Program-made: the position numbers and the translations under genes
In this document: one piece after another, positions 41,744 to 53,168 of the stretch
Position numbering within the stretch: the first letter of the stretch is position 1
Layout: each line of letters begins with the position of its first letter
The notes under the pieces: generated by a model
What the model saw: the letters and a program-made list of their open reading frames with translations, nothing else
Databases searched by the model: none
What the model was told of the DNA's origin: nothing
NCBI GenBank assembly: GCA_019009955.1
Contig: CM032228.1
Coordinates: forward strand, 208,176,001-208,240,000
Direction of reading: 5' to 3'
DNA from: Riptortus pedestris
Lineage: Eukaryota; Arthropoda; Insecta; Hemiptera; Alydidae
DNA length: 64,000 nucleotides

Positions 41744-43759
41744 AGTTTTATAAAATATTAAGACAACGCTATGCATATTAAGAAAATTGTCAACTTGTTT
41801 AAATGACTCATATATAATGATATTTCATATTATATTTTCGGTTTCTTCCTTAGAACGATATCTGGTTAGCCATGCTTCTTATGTCGTTTATTCTATTTCA
41901 TCCAAGGAGTAGCCCGGATAGAGCAATAGGAATTTATTTAGTGATAAACTCAGTTTTTTATCATTTAATGGCAAAGATCACATATAAAACACATTTCTTT
42001 CCGCGCGAACTTTATTCACCCTAGCCATTAAACTATAAAGAAAATGGGGAATATTGAGTCCCAAATAACATGAATAATAAATTGTAGTTATTTCATTGCG
42101 TATTTCTTTCAAAATATTTTAATTGGTTACGCAGGAACGTGTTTGCTATGTTAGCCGGATTGGTACAACTGGAGAATTTTTACTTCTATTAGCTTCCTCG
42201 GTGTTTTATCAATTTTAGATGGGTATAGCACTTTATGGTATCTAAAAAATATATAGCTAGTATGTTAATCTGATTTTAATGATTTATGTTTCCTATTCTA
42301 TACTTTTTTTTTCATTTCAGGAATTCTTTAAAGCCCACACCATTGTGTCCACCAGTCTATCAGAATGGTTCTAAAGTTACAAGTGCAGTAATTATTTACA
42401 CTATGATATTTGTAAAAATTAGAACTATAGAAATAGAACATTATAATTAATTAAAGGTGCCAAAAAATTAAATTAGTTAATGAAAGCCTTGTACCAAAGA
42501 GCTGAAATACGTCCTCAGGTATTTACATTTTACGTCAAAATGATCTGTTCAATTTAAAAATGTTGCTCATTAATTGTATATTTGTAATCCTCCCCCCCCC
42601 TTAGTACCTTTTGGTGCTAACATTTGCTTATTTGAAATGGTTCCTCCTTGCTTAATTCGATGGTTCATTTTTAAATATTTTCAATACACTTGTCTATGTA
42701 TTTCGTGCAGAATTATATATTATTAGATGTTATTGTCCTGTTTACGTAATTTAATAATATTAGGTTATAATAAAATAAAAACTAAATGCAATGGCTTCTT
42801 TCAAACATAAAATTAGTGACCGCATTAATTCTTACGGTCTTTGTTTAAGTAAAAAGTAATGAATGTAATGTAATCACGAAAATGTTCATTTTGCAGATTT
42901 AATGCTAATGATTGTTGTAAGGCCTTGGCTCCTTTGATCGAAATCGATTAAGGTGGAAGGAGAGATTTGGAGGAGGTAGAAAATTAAAAAAACAAATGTA
43001 AATTTGTCAGTAATTATTAGTTGTACAAAAAAAATCTGTATAGGATCTCTTTTATTTATCATGAAAAGAACTATAAATTAAACACTGAAATTGTGTTTTC
43101 GACCAAGTAAGTGGATTGGAACAAAGAGATTACTTTCAAAAGAAATAATTTTGAATGAAGTGCAGCAAGACAATTTATATATTTAATTTAATAAGGAGTA
43201 TAAGGAAGTCATGCACTGCCCACATCAGATTTTTACTTTTAATTTAATTTGTCATATTTATATACTTATGCCAATGATCATTATACGAACTGAAACGAGT
43301 TCCGTTTGTTATTGTATAATGAAGAGCTTTTCCAGCGAATCGTCCAATAAATCTGAGTTGTTTGAAGGCTTATCCTCTTTGGCAATCTGCAAACATAGTT
43401 AAGCCGTGGAAAGCATAAGTCGGAGGTCGTCGTACTAACAAGGCGCTCTCTCCTGAAAGAATAGACGAGTTGAAATATTGGTGGTGAGTGTGTATATCTG
43501 CAGTCTGAGGTATCCATCTTATCCCTTTAATAGATGTTCCGTCGGCTAACTTATTTATCTGCATTCTCATTTGTGTCAGGGCTTCTCTCCAACTCCTGCG
43601 ACTTTAGTTCTCTGCTAGCCAATGAGGTCCTATAAATCAAAAAGAGTTTCAACTTGCTTTCTTCGCTGGCTCAAAGTTTGTTCAAATTCTATGGAATAAG
43701 AGCAACTCACAGTTCTAATTACTAGAGGAATCCTAATTTCCTAGTTTTTTTTCTGTAGC
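41744..43759. other. unassigned AT-rich DNA
   Basis: Nothing recognised; only short frames on both strands near 43211-43570 without motifs. Confidence 0.5.
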
Positions 43760-43945
43760 TCCAGAGTGTGATTATGGAAATTTCATCATTCCAAGTATAG
43801 TCGTTTTCGAGTTATGCGAGAGAACTACATGAGTACAGCCGTCACGCCAAAACTAGTCAAAACGCATAATTCTGTTTATCTGAAAACGTAGATTTTTCTC
43901 AATTACTCTCTTTCCTTTACTTCGTACAAAATCATTTAAATGAGA
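43760..43945 (+). repeat. repeat C, copy 3
   Basis: The fullest copy of the family. It has 'gtcgttttcgagttatgcga', 'gccgtcacgccaaaactagt' continuing 'caaaacgcataattc', 'gaaaacgtagatttttctca' and 'ctttcctttacttcgtacaa'. It shares block order with 25060-25216 and 50818-50950. No reading frame. Confidence 0.7.
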
Positions 43946-45210
43946 AAATATTTTATGGGCTGTTTACATATTACCGGCAGCATAACCAACTTAACTTAAA
44001 AAATAAGAGAGCAAATAATTTCATTAACGGACAGTAATATTTATAAACATCTGTAATGGATAAAGGCTCATTCAGGCACAAAAAAAAATTTAGTAGCCAA
44101 AGTTCCTGCGAAAGACGTCAGTTGACTAAATCGTGTCTATGTCATATGATCGACAAAACAAAAGAATATTACAACTATTATTGAAAAGCTTAGAAAGTGG
44201 GAATTCCAATTGAGGTGAAATACTATAAATAAACGACATCAAATTCATACTTGTTCATACCCGACATACACTAATACAACACTGAACACTCTGCAATACT
44301 TACTTACATAAGACTTGAGATATCAACTATAACACGTGGTTACCTGAAGGTCAATGGTCTGCAAATACGAAGCTCCGATGCAACAATTATAGAAGTGATC
44401 TCATATTCAACGAGAGCGTTTCTCTAAGTCAAATACTACATTTCTTTTTGTATATTTTCTTTATTATCCTTAGTTTTATTTTACATTGCTTTCGATTACT
44501 TTATTCCTATTTCTCATTAAGTTTGAACATATTTTATTCCCTATACATTTTATATCAAATATTTTGAATTGTTTTATATTACAAATGAATTGACTATATT
44601 GAGTTGGTATGTGTTCTCCAGTTCATGGAATGGTACAAGTACACAAAAAATTGCCATCTGCGTGTACTACGTTTCGGGAATCAGCAAATAAATTATGGAC
44701 TCCTAACGTGCTGAAAACCATATAAGGATAATACTTGCGAACAACTCAAATAAAAAGAATAACCGATTATACCAAAACGTGTAAAGAAATTTGTATGCAA
44801 ATAATAATGAAGAAAAATTTGCTAATTTCCATAATTAAGGAATATTATGAGCCAAGAAGAGTACTGACACCAAACTTCTAAATGTGCCACAACCGTTGAC
44901 GTGAAGCTTTTGGAGTAATGCGTAACGTATAATTATTATAATTAAGTTAATTTTCTCTTTTTTTATTATAATTAAACAATTTCTTGAGACATGCCCTCCA
45001 ATTATTCCTCATAACTGGAAAAATTATTCAGTTAAAAAGAGGAAGATTAAAACTTGAATAATCATTTGCACATTCCATAGAATGTCTTCAACATTTTTTC
45101 AGTTATTAAACCAGAGACCTACTGACATTTCTCTTTAATTAACGTACCATATTTTAATGATTTTACAAAATAAAATCTTCTGCTTGACTGGAGACTTTTC
45201 TTTCCGTATT
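43946..45210. other. unassigned AT-rich DNA
   Basis: Nothing recognised. Confidence 0.5.
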
Positions 45211-45336
45211 TTTTAGCAGATTTCCCTTAAGGGAAATCAGCTATTGAGGTTGTACTCATGACGGAATTTTCGAAATTTTTCTTCAAATGTCCATCGATCC
45301 TACCTAGTAGATGACGAAAATGAGGTCCGTTCAAAA

Positions 45337-45396
<60 letters not shown>

Positions 45397-45820
45397 CTGT
45401 TACTGCTCTAGCGGTCGCAATTTTTGTTTGATCGTTACCAAACTCGATATTTAGTCGTGTTATGTAAAAAGGAAGATCAAGTTCGTTAACGGCTGTAATC
45501 GGACCAGTGGGAGGGGGGGAGGTTAAGAGGGGAGGATTTTCGAAAATTAGAAATAACTCCGTTACTATACGTCGGATCGAAAAACTGTACATAATCAATC
45601 GTATTGCCAATTAAATTTACTATAAATATTGTTATATACATTTATTTCCTATCTTGAATATTAACCGAGATATTTGCATTTTTATTAAATTTGGGCCGAT
45701 AACGGATTTTTGAATTTCTCGCCAAAAACTAGAGCGGCTCTCATATGGAGATTTCTCTATTGTATAACTTCACGTAGGAAATCTGCTTAGTTTACGCAGC
45801 CCCTGCGTGACGGACTTTTT
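45211..45820 (-). repeat. R600 dispersed repeat, copy 7 (full length, ~610 bp)
   Basis: The clearest complete copy, in reverse orientation. It opens TTTTAGCAGATTTCCCTTAA / GGGAAATCAGCTATTGAGG (a 30-bp palindrome with one mismatched pair). A (TA)n tract runs 45340-45392. It continues through 'gcggtcgcaatttttgtttg' and 'cggctgtaatcggaccagtg'. It closes 'acttcacgtaggaaatctgc', 'ttagtttacgcagcccctgc' and 'gtgacggacttttt'. That last end can fold as ACGCAG-GGG-CTGCGT. The 127-codon minus-strand frame through the TA tract is an artefact. Confidence 0.93.
45340..45392. repeat. (TA)n microsatellite in R600 copy 7
   Basis: About 26 TA units at the conserved R600 microsatellite position. Confidence 0.96.
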
Positions 45821-46676
45821 TTTTTATTTTATTTAATAATAAATATTATTTCTCTCACATTTTTTTATATTCTTTCTTTATATTTAGCTCTCCCTCTTTT
45901 ATTTATTTTATAACATTTAATAAAAATGTTTCTTAATAGTGATTTTTTTGTGTTTACGGCAATTATATATTAGGAGTAATTAGCTGCATATCACAAGATG
46001 AAAAAGGACATTCTAGAAACTAGAATTAAAATCTTCTTAAAAAAACAAAAAAACGCTCAACTTCTATTTAAATTCGACGAGAATTATTACCTTATTTTTA
46101 AAGTTTTTCTACAGTCTAAACTAATGACAAAAATTTGAATTCTTGCAGATATGTTTGTTACCTCGCACGTCTGTTATGTTATACCATCAGTTCAAGTCGG
46201 AGGTTCACAACGCACTTTTTTATATTTATTTATGATTTATGCGATAGGATAACACAAAAATGGGGTTAACTTAGATGTTACTACATTTATTTGCCCATAT
46301 TATCTTCAGTTGTTTTAATTTTATTTGTAATTCAAATTATTCCTTTTTCAGATTATGTTTTTCAATATTAATACTTTTTGAGGCATGTAAATAAGAATTT
46401 TTGTTTCTAACTTCCGGATGCCAAGTAGCATGGTTGCAAAAATAACCTGTTTAAGTGTACTTCTACACTGTGTAATTCACCAATATCATAGCCATTATTA
46501 CTTTTGTCTAAGAGAATGTGTATTACTATGTGTCAAAAGAGTATGTATTTCAGTAACTGACATTTATTGGTAATAGTACATTCACAACTACTCATTTTAG
46601 AATCAAACTATTTTATTTGTGATATATATACACACACACACACACACTTAACAGCTATTTAATAATATTACATGAT
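45821..46676. other. unassigned AT-rich DNA
   Basis: Contains (AC)n at 46623-46648. Nothing else recognised. Confidence 0.5.
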
Positions 46677-47120
46677 TAGGAGTGGGGGATTTACTGAAGG
46701 CCCAAAAATTAAAATATGAAAATATCTTAGTTAATATCAATATAGAGAAAACATAAATATAAAAAACATTTACAGAACATCACATTTGCAATACGATTGA
46801 CGTTATGCAATTTTTCGATCCATCACATAACAACTGAGTTATTTGGAATTTCCGAAAATCCTCCCCTTTAAACCCCCCTCCCACTGGTCCGATCAAGTTT
46901 TGTAACGATCAAACAAAAGTTGCTACCGCTAGAGCGTTAAGAGACATATATATATATATATATATATTATATTATATAAATATTTATACAAAGTTTTGAA
47001 CAGAACTCATTTTTGTCATCTCCTGGGCAGTATCGATGGGCATTTTAGAAAATTTTCGAAAACCGCTTCATGAGTACGACCTCAATAGCTGATTTCCTTT
47101 AGGGGAAATCTGCTTAAAAA
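46677..47120 (+). repeat. R600 dispersed repeat, copy 8 (lacks one end)
   Basis: Begins inside the family with 'aggagtgggggatttactga', as copy 3 does after its gap. It continues 'aaatatcttagttaatatca', 'acataacaactgagttattt' and 'gctaccgctagagcgttaag', with (TA)n at 46945-46967. It ends 'gctgatttcctttaggggaa' followed by ATCTGCTTAAAAA. The 'gtccgtcacgcagg' end is absent. Confidence 0.83.
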
Positions 47121-48682
47121 GGAAAGACTGAAGCAAACATCCTAACTATGCGAGTTAATGTAATTCTTAGCTGTGCATTAGTGAGCATAAAAGAGTTCAT
47201 GCGGGTCCCCATAAAAATGCATATTAAAGATAAATGGCTTGGCTTAGCACCTTGTGCTCCGTCACAAGTAGGCTTGATGCCCGGGATCTGGGGCAAGGTG
47301 AAACTAGACTCGTCACAAAGCTCCTTAACCCTCGACATTTCAGTCACTAAAGTTGTAATCCACAGCGGCTTTTAGGCCAGCTCTTGTCAAATCTACAACT
47401 CACACTTCCTTTATAGACGAATGCCAGTGAGCATTCAATCAAAATTTGATGATAAATCGTCCATTCAGAGGGAGGCGTATAATTAATTTCCGATTAACAG
47501 AACTGCTTATCAATAGTTAGGAAAAACAGATACATACTCACATCGAGGGTCCAAATAAGAAACGATTAAAGAGACATTTTAATCAAATTAAATTTTCTTA
47601 TAAAAAAATAAATGATAAGATTCGCCACAGCTCTTTGTTCTAAATTTGTGAAATTATATTGCAATAATATCATATTTTCATAAGATTTCGAAGATGGGCG
47701 TCAGCCAACATCGCCCTAAATTTCGTTAAACCAATAAACTGTGCATCTTGGAAATAACGATTCAACCTAAACTGATCATAACCTTCAAACTTATGTAAAT
47801 ATATGTCAATATGGTTTTTCCCTCATAAGGAAACTGTTATAGACTGAAAATATTTCTACTCCTAAAAATAAGATGAGGAAATTGAAATTAATTAAGTTTG
47901 AATGGTTTGGCATAGAAATGTAAAACTTTACAAAATTAAACACAGAATGACTCATCGTTCTACATTTTAACTTATCTTTCACTTTCATGTAATATATGTA
48001 TTTAATATTTGATTCCCCACAAATTTGAACTCCTATGTGAATTTAATGATCAGACACTCTCCTAGTTTCTTCATAGTTATAAACCACTTGATATATTCGT
48101 TGACAATTACTGTCTATTTTGACTTTGCCAAGACATACAGAGTGGTCAATTTACTGTCAAATAAATTATGTTCGCCGTATGACAAATTAGCCGAGGCAAC
48201 GTCTCAGGCCTGAGAGGAGTGGTCCTTGTCTAACACAATTATGATGACAGTTAGTCCATTTGTCTCAGGAACAGCTGTTCACCTTGGTAACCGCCGCTGT
48301 TCTTCGGACGGCCCACGCACACTCCGCCAATAAACTGTTATTGTTCATTCCTATCATAACTCTAAAGCTTTTGTTTCAAGGATTATCATAAATTATACGG
48401 ATAATGGATCAGATGACTGTCTGATTGCGTAACGTTCAAACAAATACACTCGCGACATTCGCGGACAAGTACACACACACACACAAACCAAGGTTCCTGA
48501 CTACATCCTGACAACATGACAAGAGTTATAGTTGTATCATAAAATTTTTAAAAATGACCAATAATATGGGGTTAGACATTTAGTAGCCTTAGTAGGCTGG
48601 AAAATTAATATGTTAGAAGAATATCCGATAAGGATAAAACTTAAAAATAAATTATAAATGAAAATAGTGCTAAAGGTAAAAC
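47121..48682. other. unassigned DNA
   Basis: Includes a short (AC)n at 48471-48486 and a less AT-rich patch at 48180-48340. Frames near 47114-47375 overlap on both strands without motifs. Confidence 0.45.
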
Positions 48683-49273
48683 CATATGTGGGCATCAACA
48701 TGGTTTGGCGCGAGATCAGACTGTGGCCGCGAGCCTAATCTGGCCAGCTGTAAGATATTATCCGGCCCACGAAACATTTTTAAAAACCCTATTAAACAAA
48801 AATATTACACTCTTACTCCAAATGAGGAAGACGAGGAGAGATTTGTGCGTTTGGCAGTACTTATAAATGCGAACAGTTCTTTTCAATGATGAGAGTTACT
48901 AAATCAAAACATCGTACAAGGGCGACTGACAATAATTTGGATAATTCTTTACGTCTTTGTATCAGTAAAATTAATCCAAATATCGATGGGTTAGCTTCCG
49001 AAATTCAAGCTCATTTATTTCGGTGAGGATATTTAATTTTCATTGTTTGTAATAATTACAAATTTGACGATTTAATTATAATGTTGTACTTATTTTTTTC
49101 ATTTCAATTTGTTATTTTAATACATTATCTTATAATTTCATGTCTGATATCTATCGTTACAAATTATGAACACTACTTTAAAATGCACTACTTTTAAAAG
49201 CGGCCCGCAAACGTATTTGCACACTAATGTTTCGCCCACAACAAGTCAAAGGTTGCCCATACCTGGTTTAAAC
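48675..49273 (+). mobile_element. miniature hAT transposon with TIRs and degraded 8-bp TSD
   Basis: Element body 48683-49265 (583 bp). The left end CATATGTGGGCATCA and the reverse complement of the right end CAGGTATGGGCAACC match at 11 of 15 positions, with the hAT-typical TGGGCA core. Flanks are GGTAAAAC (48675-48682) and GTTTAAAC (49266-49273), matching 6 of 8, as expected for an aged 8-bp hAT duplication. Subterminal 'tgtggccgcgagcc' and 'gcggcccgcaaacg' are also inverted relatives. Inside is only the last part of the transposase. It is a deletion derivative, dependent on a full-length relative when active. Confidence 0.82.
48841..49026 (+). pseudogene. hAT transposase C-terminal fragment
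   Basis: A frame of 61 codons ends at TGA 49024-49026. It reads FGSTYKCEQFFSMM, then TKSKHRTRATDNNLDNSLRL and ISKINPNIDGLASE. This is the C-terminal dimerisation segment of hAT transposases of the ZBED / GTF2IRD2-like group, where G-S-T-Y-x-C-E-Q-x-F-S is characteristic. The catalytic DDE and BED-finger parts are absent, and the frame is closed upstream of 48838. The frame at 48686-48889 is a shadow in another phase. Assignment is by motif recognition only. Confidence 0.82.
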
Positions 49274-50817
49274 ATTCCATTAAAAACTATCGTTTCTATT
49301 ATTTCATTTAATAGAATAGAAATAATACATGTCAAAAATAAATATTTTATATTTATCCATTTACTTTAAAATAAAGGGAAAGCCCTTATTTTAAGGAAAG
49401 TATTATTTTTCAAAGAATCCAATTCTCATCCAAGAAATAAGGTCAAAAATAAAACGAATAGTGGTACACACAATTTCTCCAGAACCATTTACACTGATTA
49501 TAAGTTTACTTTTCATTTATTATTCAATCATTTGTCAAAAATAATAACATGAGATGGGTCGAATACAATTATGGGATACAAATAATACTTCCAAAAATGG
49601 TCATGTATCAATTTTTAAACAGTTCGAAAAAGGAAAGTCTTTTTAGAAACATAATTAAAGCTCTTTCACGGTTGCTAATCGACAGCGAGCAGCAGAAACC
49701 AATTACATTTTGAGATTAATGTCATTTTAATGGCCGCTAGCTCTTTCTCCAATTTAATAACTGAACTTGACGTACCTCCTTGGCAAGTAAATAACTAGTT
49801 ATTTATGAGAAATACTTACAGTAAACTGCAGCGACACGAATCAAGGCAAAAAATAAAAATAAACTAGTAGAATGCTACGATACCAACAACGTAATTGGTT
49901 AGATCTTGCAGTCGGAATAACTTTCTCAATATTAATTAAATTAATTTCCCATAATTGACATACTTTAGTTACAAAGTTGCAGGATGATTTCTTTCTATTG
50001 ATAATTGTTTTTAATGATCATTAAAATTAGTTATATTTATTTTATTTTATTTTTAAAGAAAACTAAATTCGTTTACTTATGTGACTATCCTTGTGCTACT
50101 TAACTGGTTAATTATATTTGTAAGTCTCATTTTCATCTTCCCCAATATTTAAATTTAGTAGATTCTTTAAAGTGTATCAGACTCGAGAAATGTATGTTAA
50201 ATCAATTAACATCAATAAAACCAGTTGACATGATAATAAACATTAATAAGTTTATTTTTATTATCTTAGGAGTATAGTTTCAGTACAGTAGGACTTGTAT
50301 TTGGATACATTAACATCATAAATATTATTGCTATTTGGAATTTTTAAATTATCGTCCACTGTTACTTCTGCTGACCTGTACATTTCTGTTTTACTGGTTA
50401 CCAGGTTGTGCCAAAATGAGACTAAATAAAGGGAATAAATATGTAAAACAATATACACACTTGGGAATCCACCCCACTCCCAAGAGTTTTACACAGAGCT
50501 TTAAAGCCTACAATAATACTCCAAAAGACAACCATTTAGCCGTGAATGGGTGCTAGTAAGGTCCATAAATATTTATTCCATCCGTAGATCAAAACGAGCA
50601 AATTTTCATTTTGTACGATTTTTCGATTTAAAAGTAATAGGAGAACTGATTCACGCTGTAGTAAAGACCGAATCAAGAACAGCAAGAACGAGGAAATCAA
50701 GTAGTGCTCAAATAATTTTGAAGAAAATCTGACGTGGAACATGCCTTCCTTGTACTTCTATTAAATTAAATGGACAAAATCTTTGGCTGCATTCAATTTA
50801 AAGTTATATAATTACTT
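49274..50817. other. unassigned AT-rich DNA
   Basis: Nothing recognised. Confidence 0.5.
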
Positions 50818-50950
50818 ACTCGTCCATACGCTCAGAAGTCAAGCCAAAACTAGTACTAAAATGGACTCAAGAAACGTCCAAACGAATTCCGTTAAAATTT
50901 GAAAACTGAAGATGTCCGAGATTCTCACAACATACTTGGAAGTAGAAATG
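50818..50950 (+). repeat. repeat C, copy 4
   Basis: Has 'tcaagccaaaactagtacta' and 'aaaatggactcaagaaacgt', then 'aattccgttaaaatttgaaa' and 'catacttggaagtagaaat'. It ends only ~40 bp before an R600 copy. The upstream block seen in copies 2 and 3 is mostly missing. Confidence 0.6.
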
Positions 50951-50990
50951 AATATGATCTATACCTTATGGACATTTCCTCTGAATATAC

Positions 50991-51503
50991 AAAAGTCCGT
51001 CTCGCAGAGGCTGAGTAAACTAAGCAGATTTCCCACGTGAAGTTTTACAATAGAGAAATTTCACGAGAGCCAAGCAGTTAATGAAACGGCCGAACTAGCG
51101 GGAAAGTCACTTCGCCCGTTAGCTGCCCAGATTTATTAAAAATGCAAATATCTCGGTTAATATTCAAGATAGAGAATAAATGCATGTAATAATATTTAAA
51201 GTAAATTTAATTTGCAAAAATATTGATTCTGTACACTCTTTCGATCCGACGTAGAGCTATTTTGAATTTTCGAAAATCCTCCACTCTAAATCCCCCTCCC
51301 CGTGGTCCGATTTCAGCCGTTAACGAACTTGATCTTTCTTTTTACATAAAACGACTAAATATCGAGTTTGGTAACGATAAAAAAAAAATTTTGAACGGAC
51401 CTCATTTTCGTCATCTACTAGGGGATCGATGGACATTTGAAGAAAAATTTCGAAAATTCCGTCATGAGTACAACCTTAATAGCTGATTTCCCTTAAGGGA
51501 AAT
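50991..51503 (+). repeat. R600 dispersed repeat, copy 9 (no TA tract)
   Basis: Near-complete: AAAAGTCCGTCTCGCAGAGG at the start, 'taaactaagcagatttccca', 'ttagctgcccagatttatta', 'gtggtccgatttcagccgtt' and 'tggacctcattttcgt', ending in the intact palindrome GATTTCCCTTAAGGGAAAT. The segment with 'gcgaccgctagagcgttaac' and the (TA)n tract is deleted cleanly ('gataaaaaaaaaattttgaa'). The final GCTAAAAA is replaced by flanking DNA. Confidence 0.88.
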
Positions 51504-52823
51504 AGAGTATTGTATTATATTTTGCAGATCATTTCATTTATCGCAGTATAGAGATATGGATTTTAATTTACTTCTTAAGGCTTAATGAGTACAGATCAAT
51601 GCCCATAGTCCTCAGTTAGGTATAAACTAAGCGTGAAATAAATGCTGATGTTGGTGTTATCAGCATAAAGATACTAAACGAAACTCCTCCCTCGTTAAGC
51701 TGAAGACGTCCTTAGTGAAGTAAGAGGTAAACGAGGAAGCGATGGTGAAGAAGCCGTCAGTTTCGCTTTCTTGTGGTTCATTTGAATGTAGTCTGGTTAT
51801 GAAGCACTGCTGTAGTGGTGTCGTTCCTCCGGGTCTTCATCCAGCTGCGAAGATGAATCTGATGATGATGTCCCGCTTCCTCTGCTCCTCCAGATTCCTT
51901 CTCGCTGCTGCAGTCTGTCGTCTGCTTCAATGTAATTGGGGGATTTGGCGAGTAGAACACGAGTCCTCCAATTGCAGCTTCTCTACTGTCCGTACTAATA
52001 AGCAGTTAAGGATTCAAATACATGGTTTTCAAAATTGTGGGAAATTGATCACACTTGACATTAAAACTTCTGTTAAGTCCCTCAATTAAAAATATAGTAA
52101 GCCTGAAATAAAGGCTAATGTTGGGGTAGTCAGCAGAGCGGATGTTTACTAGACGTAACTCTCGACTTTAGAATTAAAAATTTATTGTGATGTTCATCAC
52201 TTCTAGCTTTAATTCAGTATAGTTATCTCAAGTAAAAATTTTGGTGAAATTCGCACGCAAAAATTATTACAGTGTTTTTTTTTGTCAGTACGAAGCAATT
52301 GACATTTCAGTTTCGTGAATTATGGACTATCTGGTTTTGAGCTGAAATGGCGAAATATATTAGGTGTCTGTAAGCTAAAAGGTGGAAGGGAAGGTGTAGC
52401 TGGCAACCGGTTTATCGAGCAGTAGTCTTGTTAAACTGCCTTTGTCTGTAGTTGCCTTGTTTCTGCTACGACTGGCCAGCCTTGTAGGTACACATTCTCT
52501 AGTAGAACACCCTCTTACCACTGCACATTACACGCCTCAAGATGGATCTGACTGCCTTGTACGCCACCTTTGTCTAGTGCTTCATCAAGTAGGATCCAGC
52601 TGACTGATAAACCCTTACACGGATCCCTTTAGATAATCGGCTTGTAAACAGTCTGTACGTTTATATGTACACGAATGTATGGCTGCAAAGAGTCGTCGAT
52701 TTACTGCAGATATTGAACACTGGCACGACACTTTTTGTGTAAATCAAAAATGCTGAAAGAAGTCGTTTTTATTCTCAATTTTCTTTTTACGAAAGATAAT
52801 GCTTTCGCCAAATATGCGCAATC

Positions 52824-52826
<3 letters not shown>
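51504..52826. other. unassigned DNA
   Basis: The 115-codon plus-strand frame at 51742-52089 overlaps a minus-strand frame and shows no domain. A second less AT-rich patch lies at 52380-52640. Neither is recognised. Confidence 0.4.

Positions 52827-52873
<47 letters not shown>
52827..52873. repeat. (AT)n microsatellite
   Basis: About 23 AT units; no R600 flanks seen. Confidence 0.96.
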
Positions 52874-52874
<1 letters not shown>

Positions 52875-53168
52875 GAATATAACCAGGTGCACAATTTAGT
52901 CTTAACAGGTTCACGAGGGGATCAATTGGCCCTTTAAATCTCTTCCTCAATTGGAAACTCTTTTCCCCATTAATTCCATCAATGGCAAAAGCGCCTGCAA
53001 ACTGAAATATGTAATTGTTACTGTAATATACAAGTTTAAGTTTAATTGAAAATTATTGTTTAGTTATTTTATTTTTCATTTACTTAAACCGTGCCAAAAT
53101 TAAACCTGCTATCATTGGGAGGCAGTAGGTAATAATTCTTAAAACAATTTTTTCTTCGACTCAAAATA
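52874..53168. other. unassigned AT-rich DNA
   Basis: Nothing recognised. Confidence 0.5.

Noticed and set aside
45227..45610. 127-codon minus-strand frame with a Tyr-Ile run
   Set aside because: It lies wholly within R600 copy 7, and the run is the (TA)n tract. Frames in copy 9 show the same chance residues because the DNA repeat is shared.
48686..48889. 67-codon frame upstream of the hAT tail
   Set aside because: It is in a different phase from the real transposase segment and covers the TIR and non-coding part of the element.
51742..52089. 115-codon plus-strand frame
   Set aside because: No recognisable domain, and it overlaps an open minus-strand frame in a CT-rich patch.
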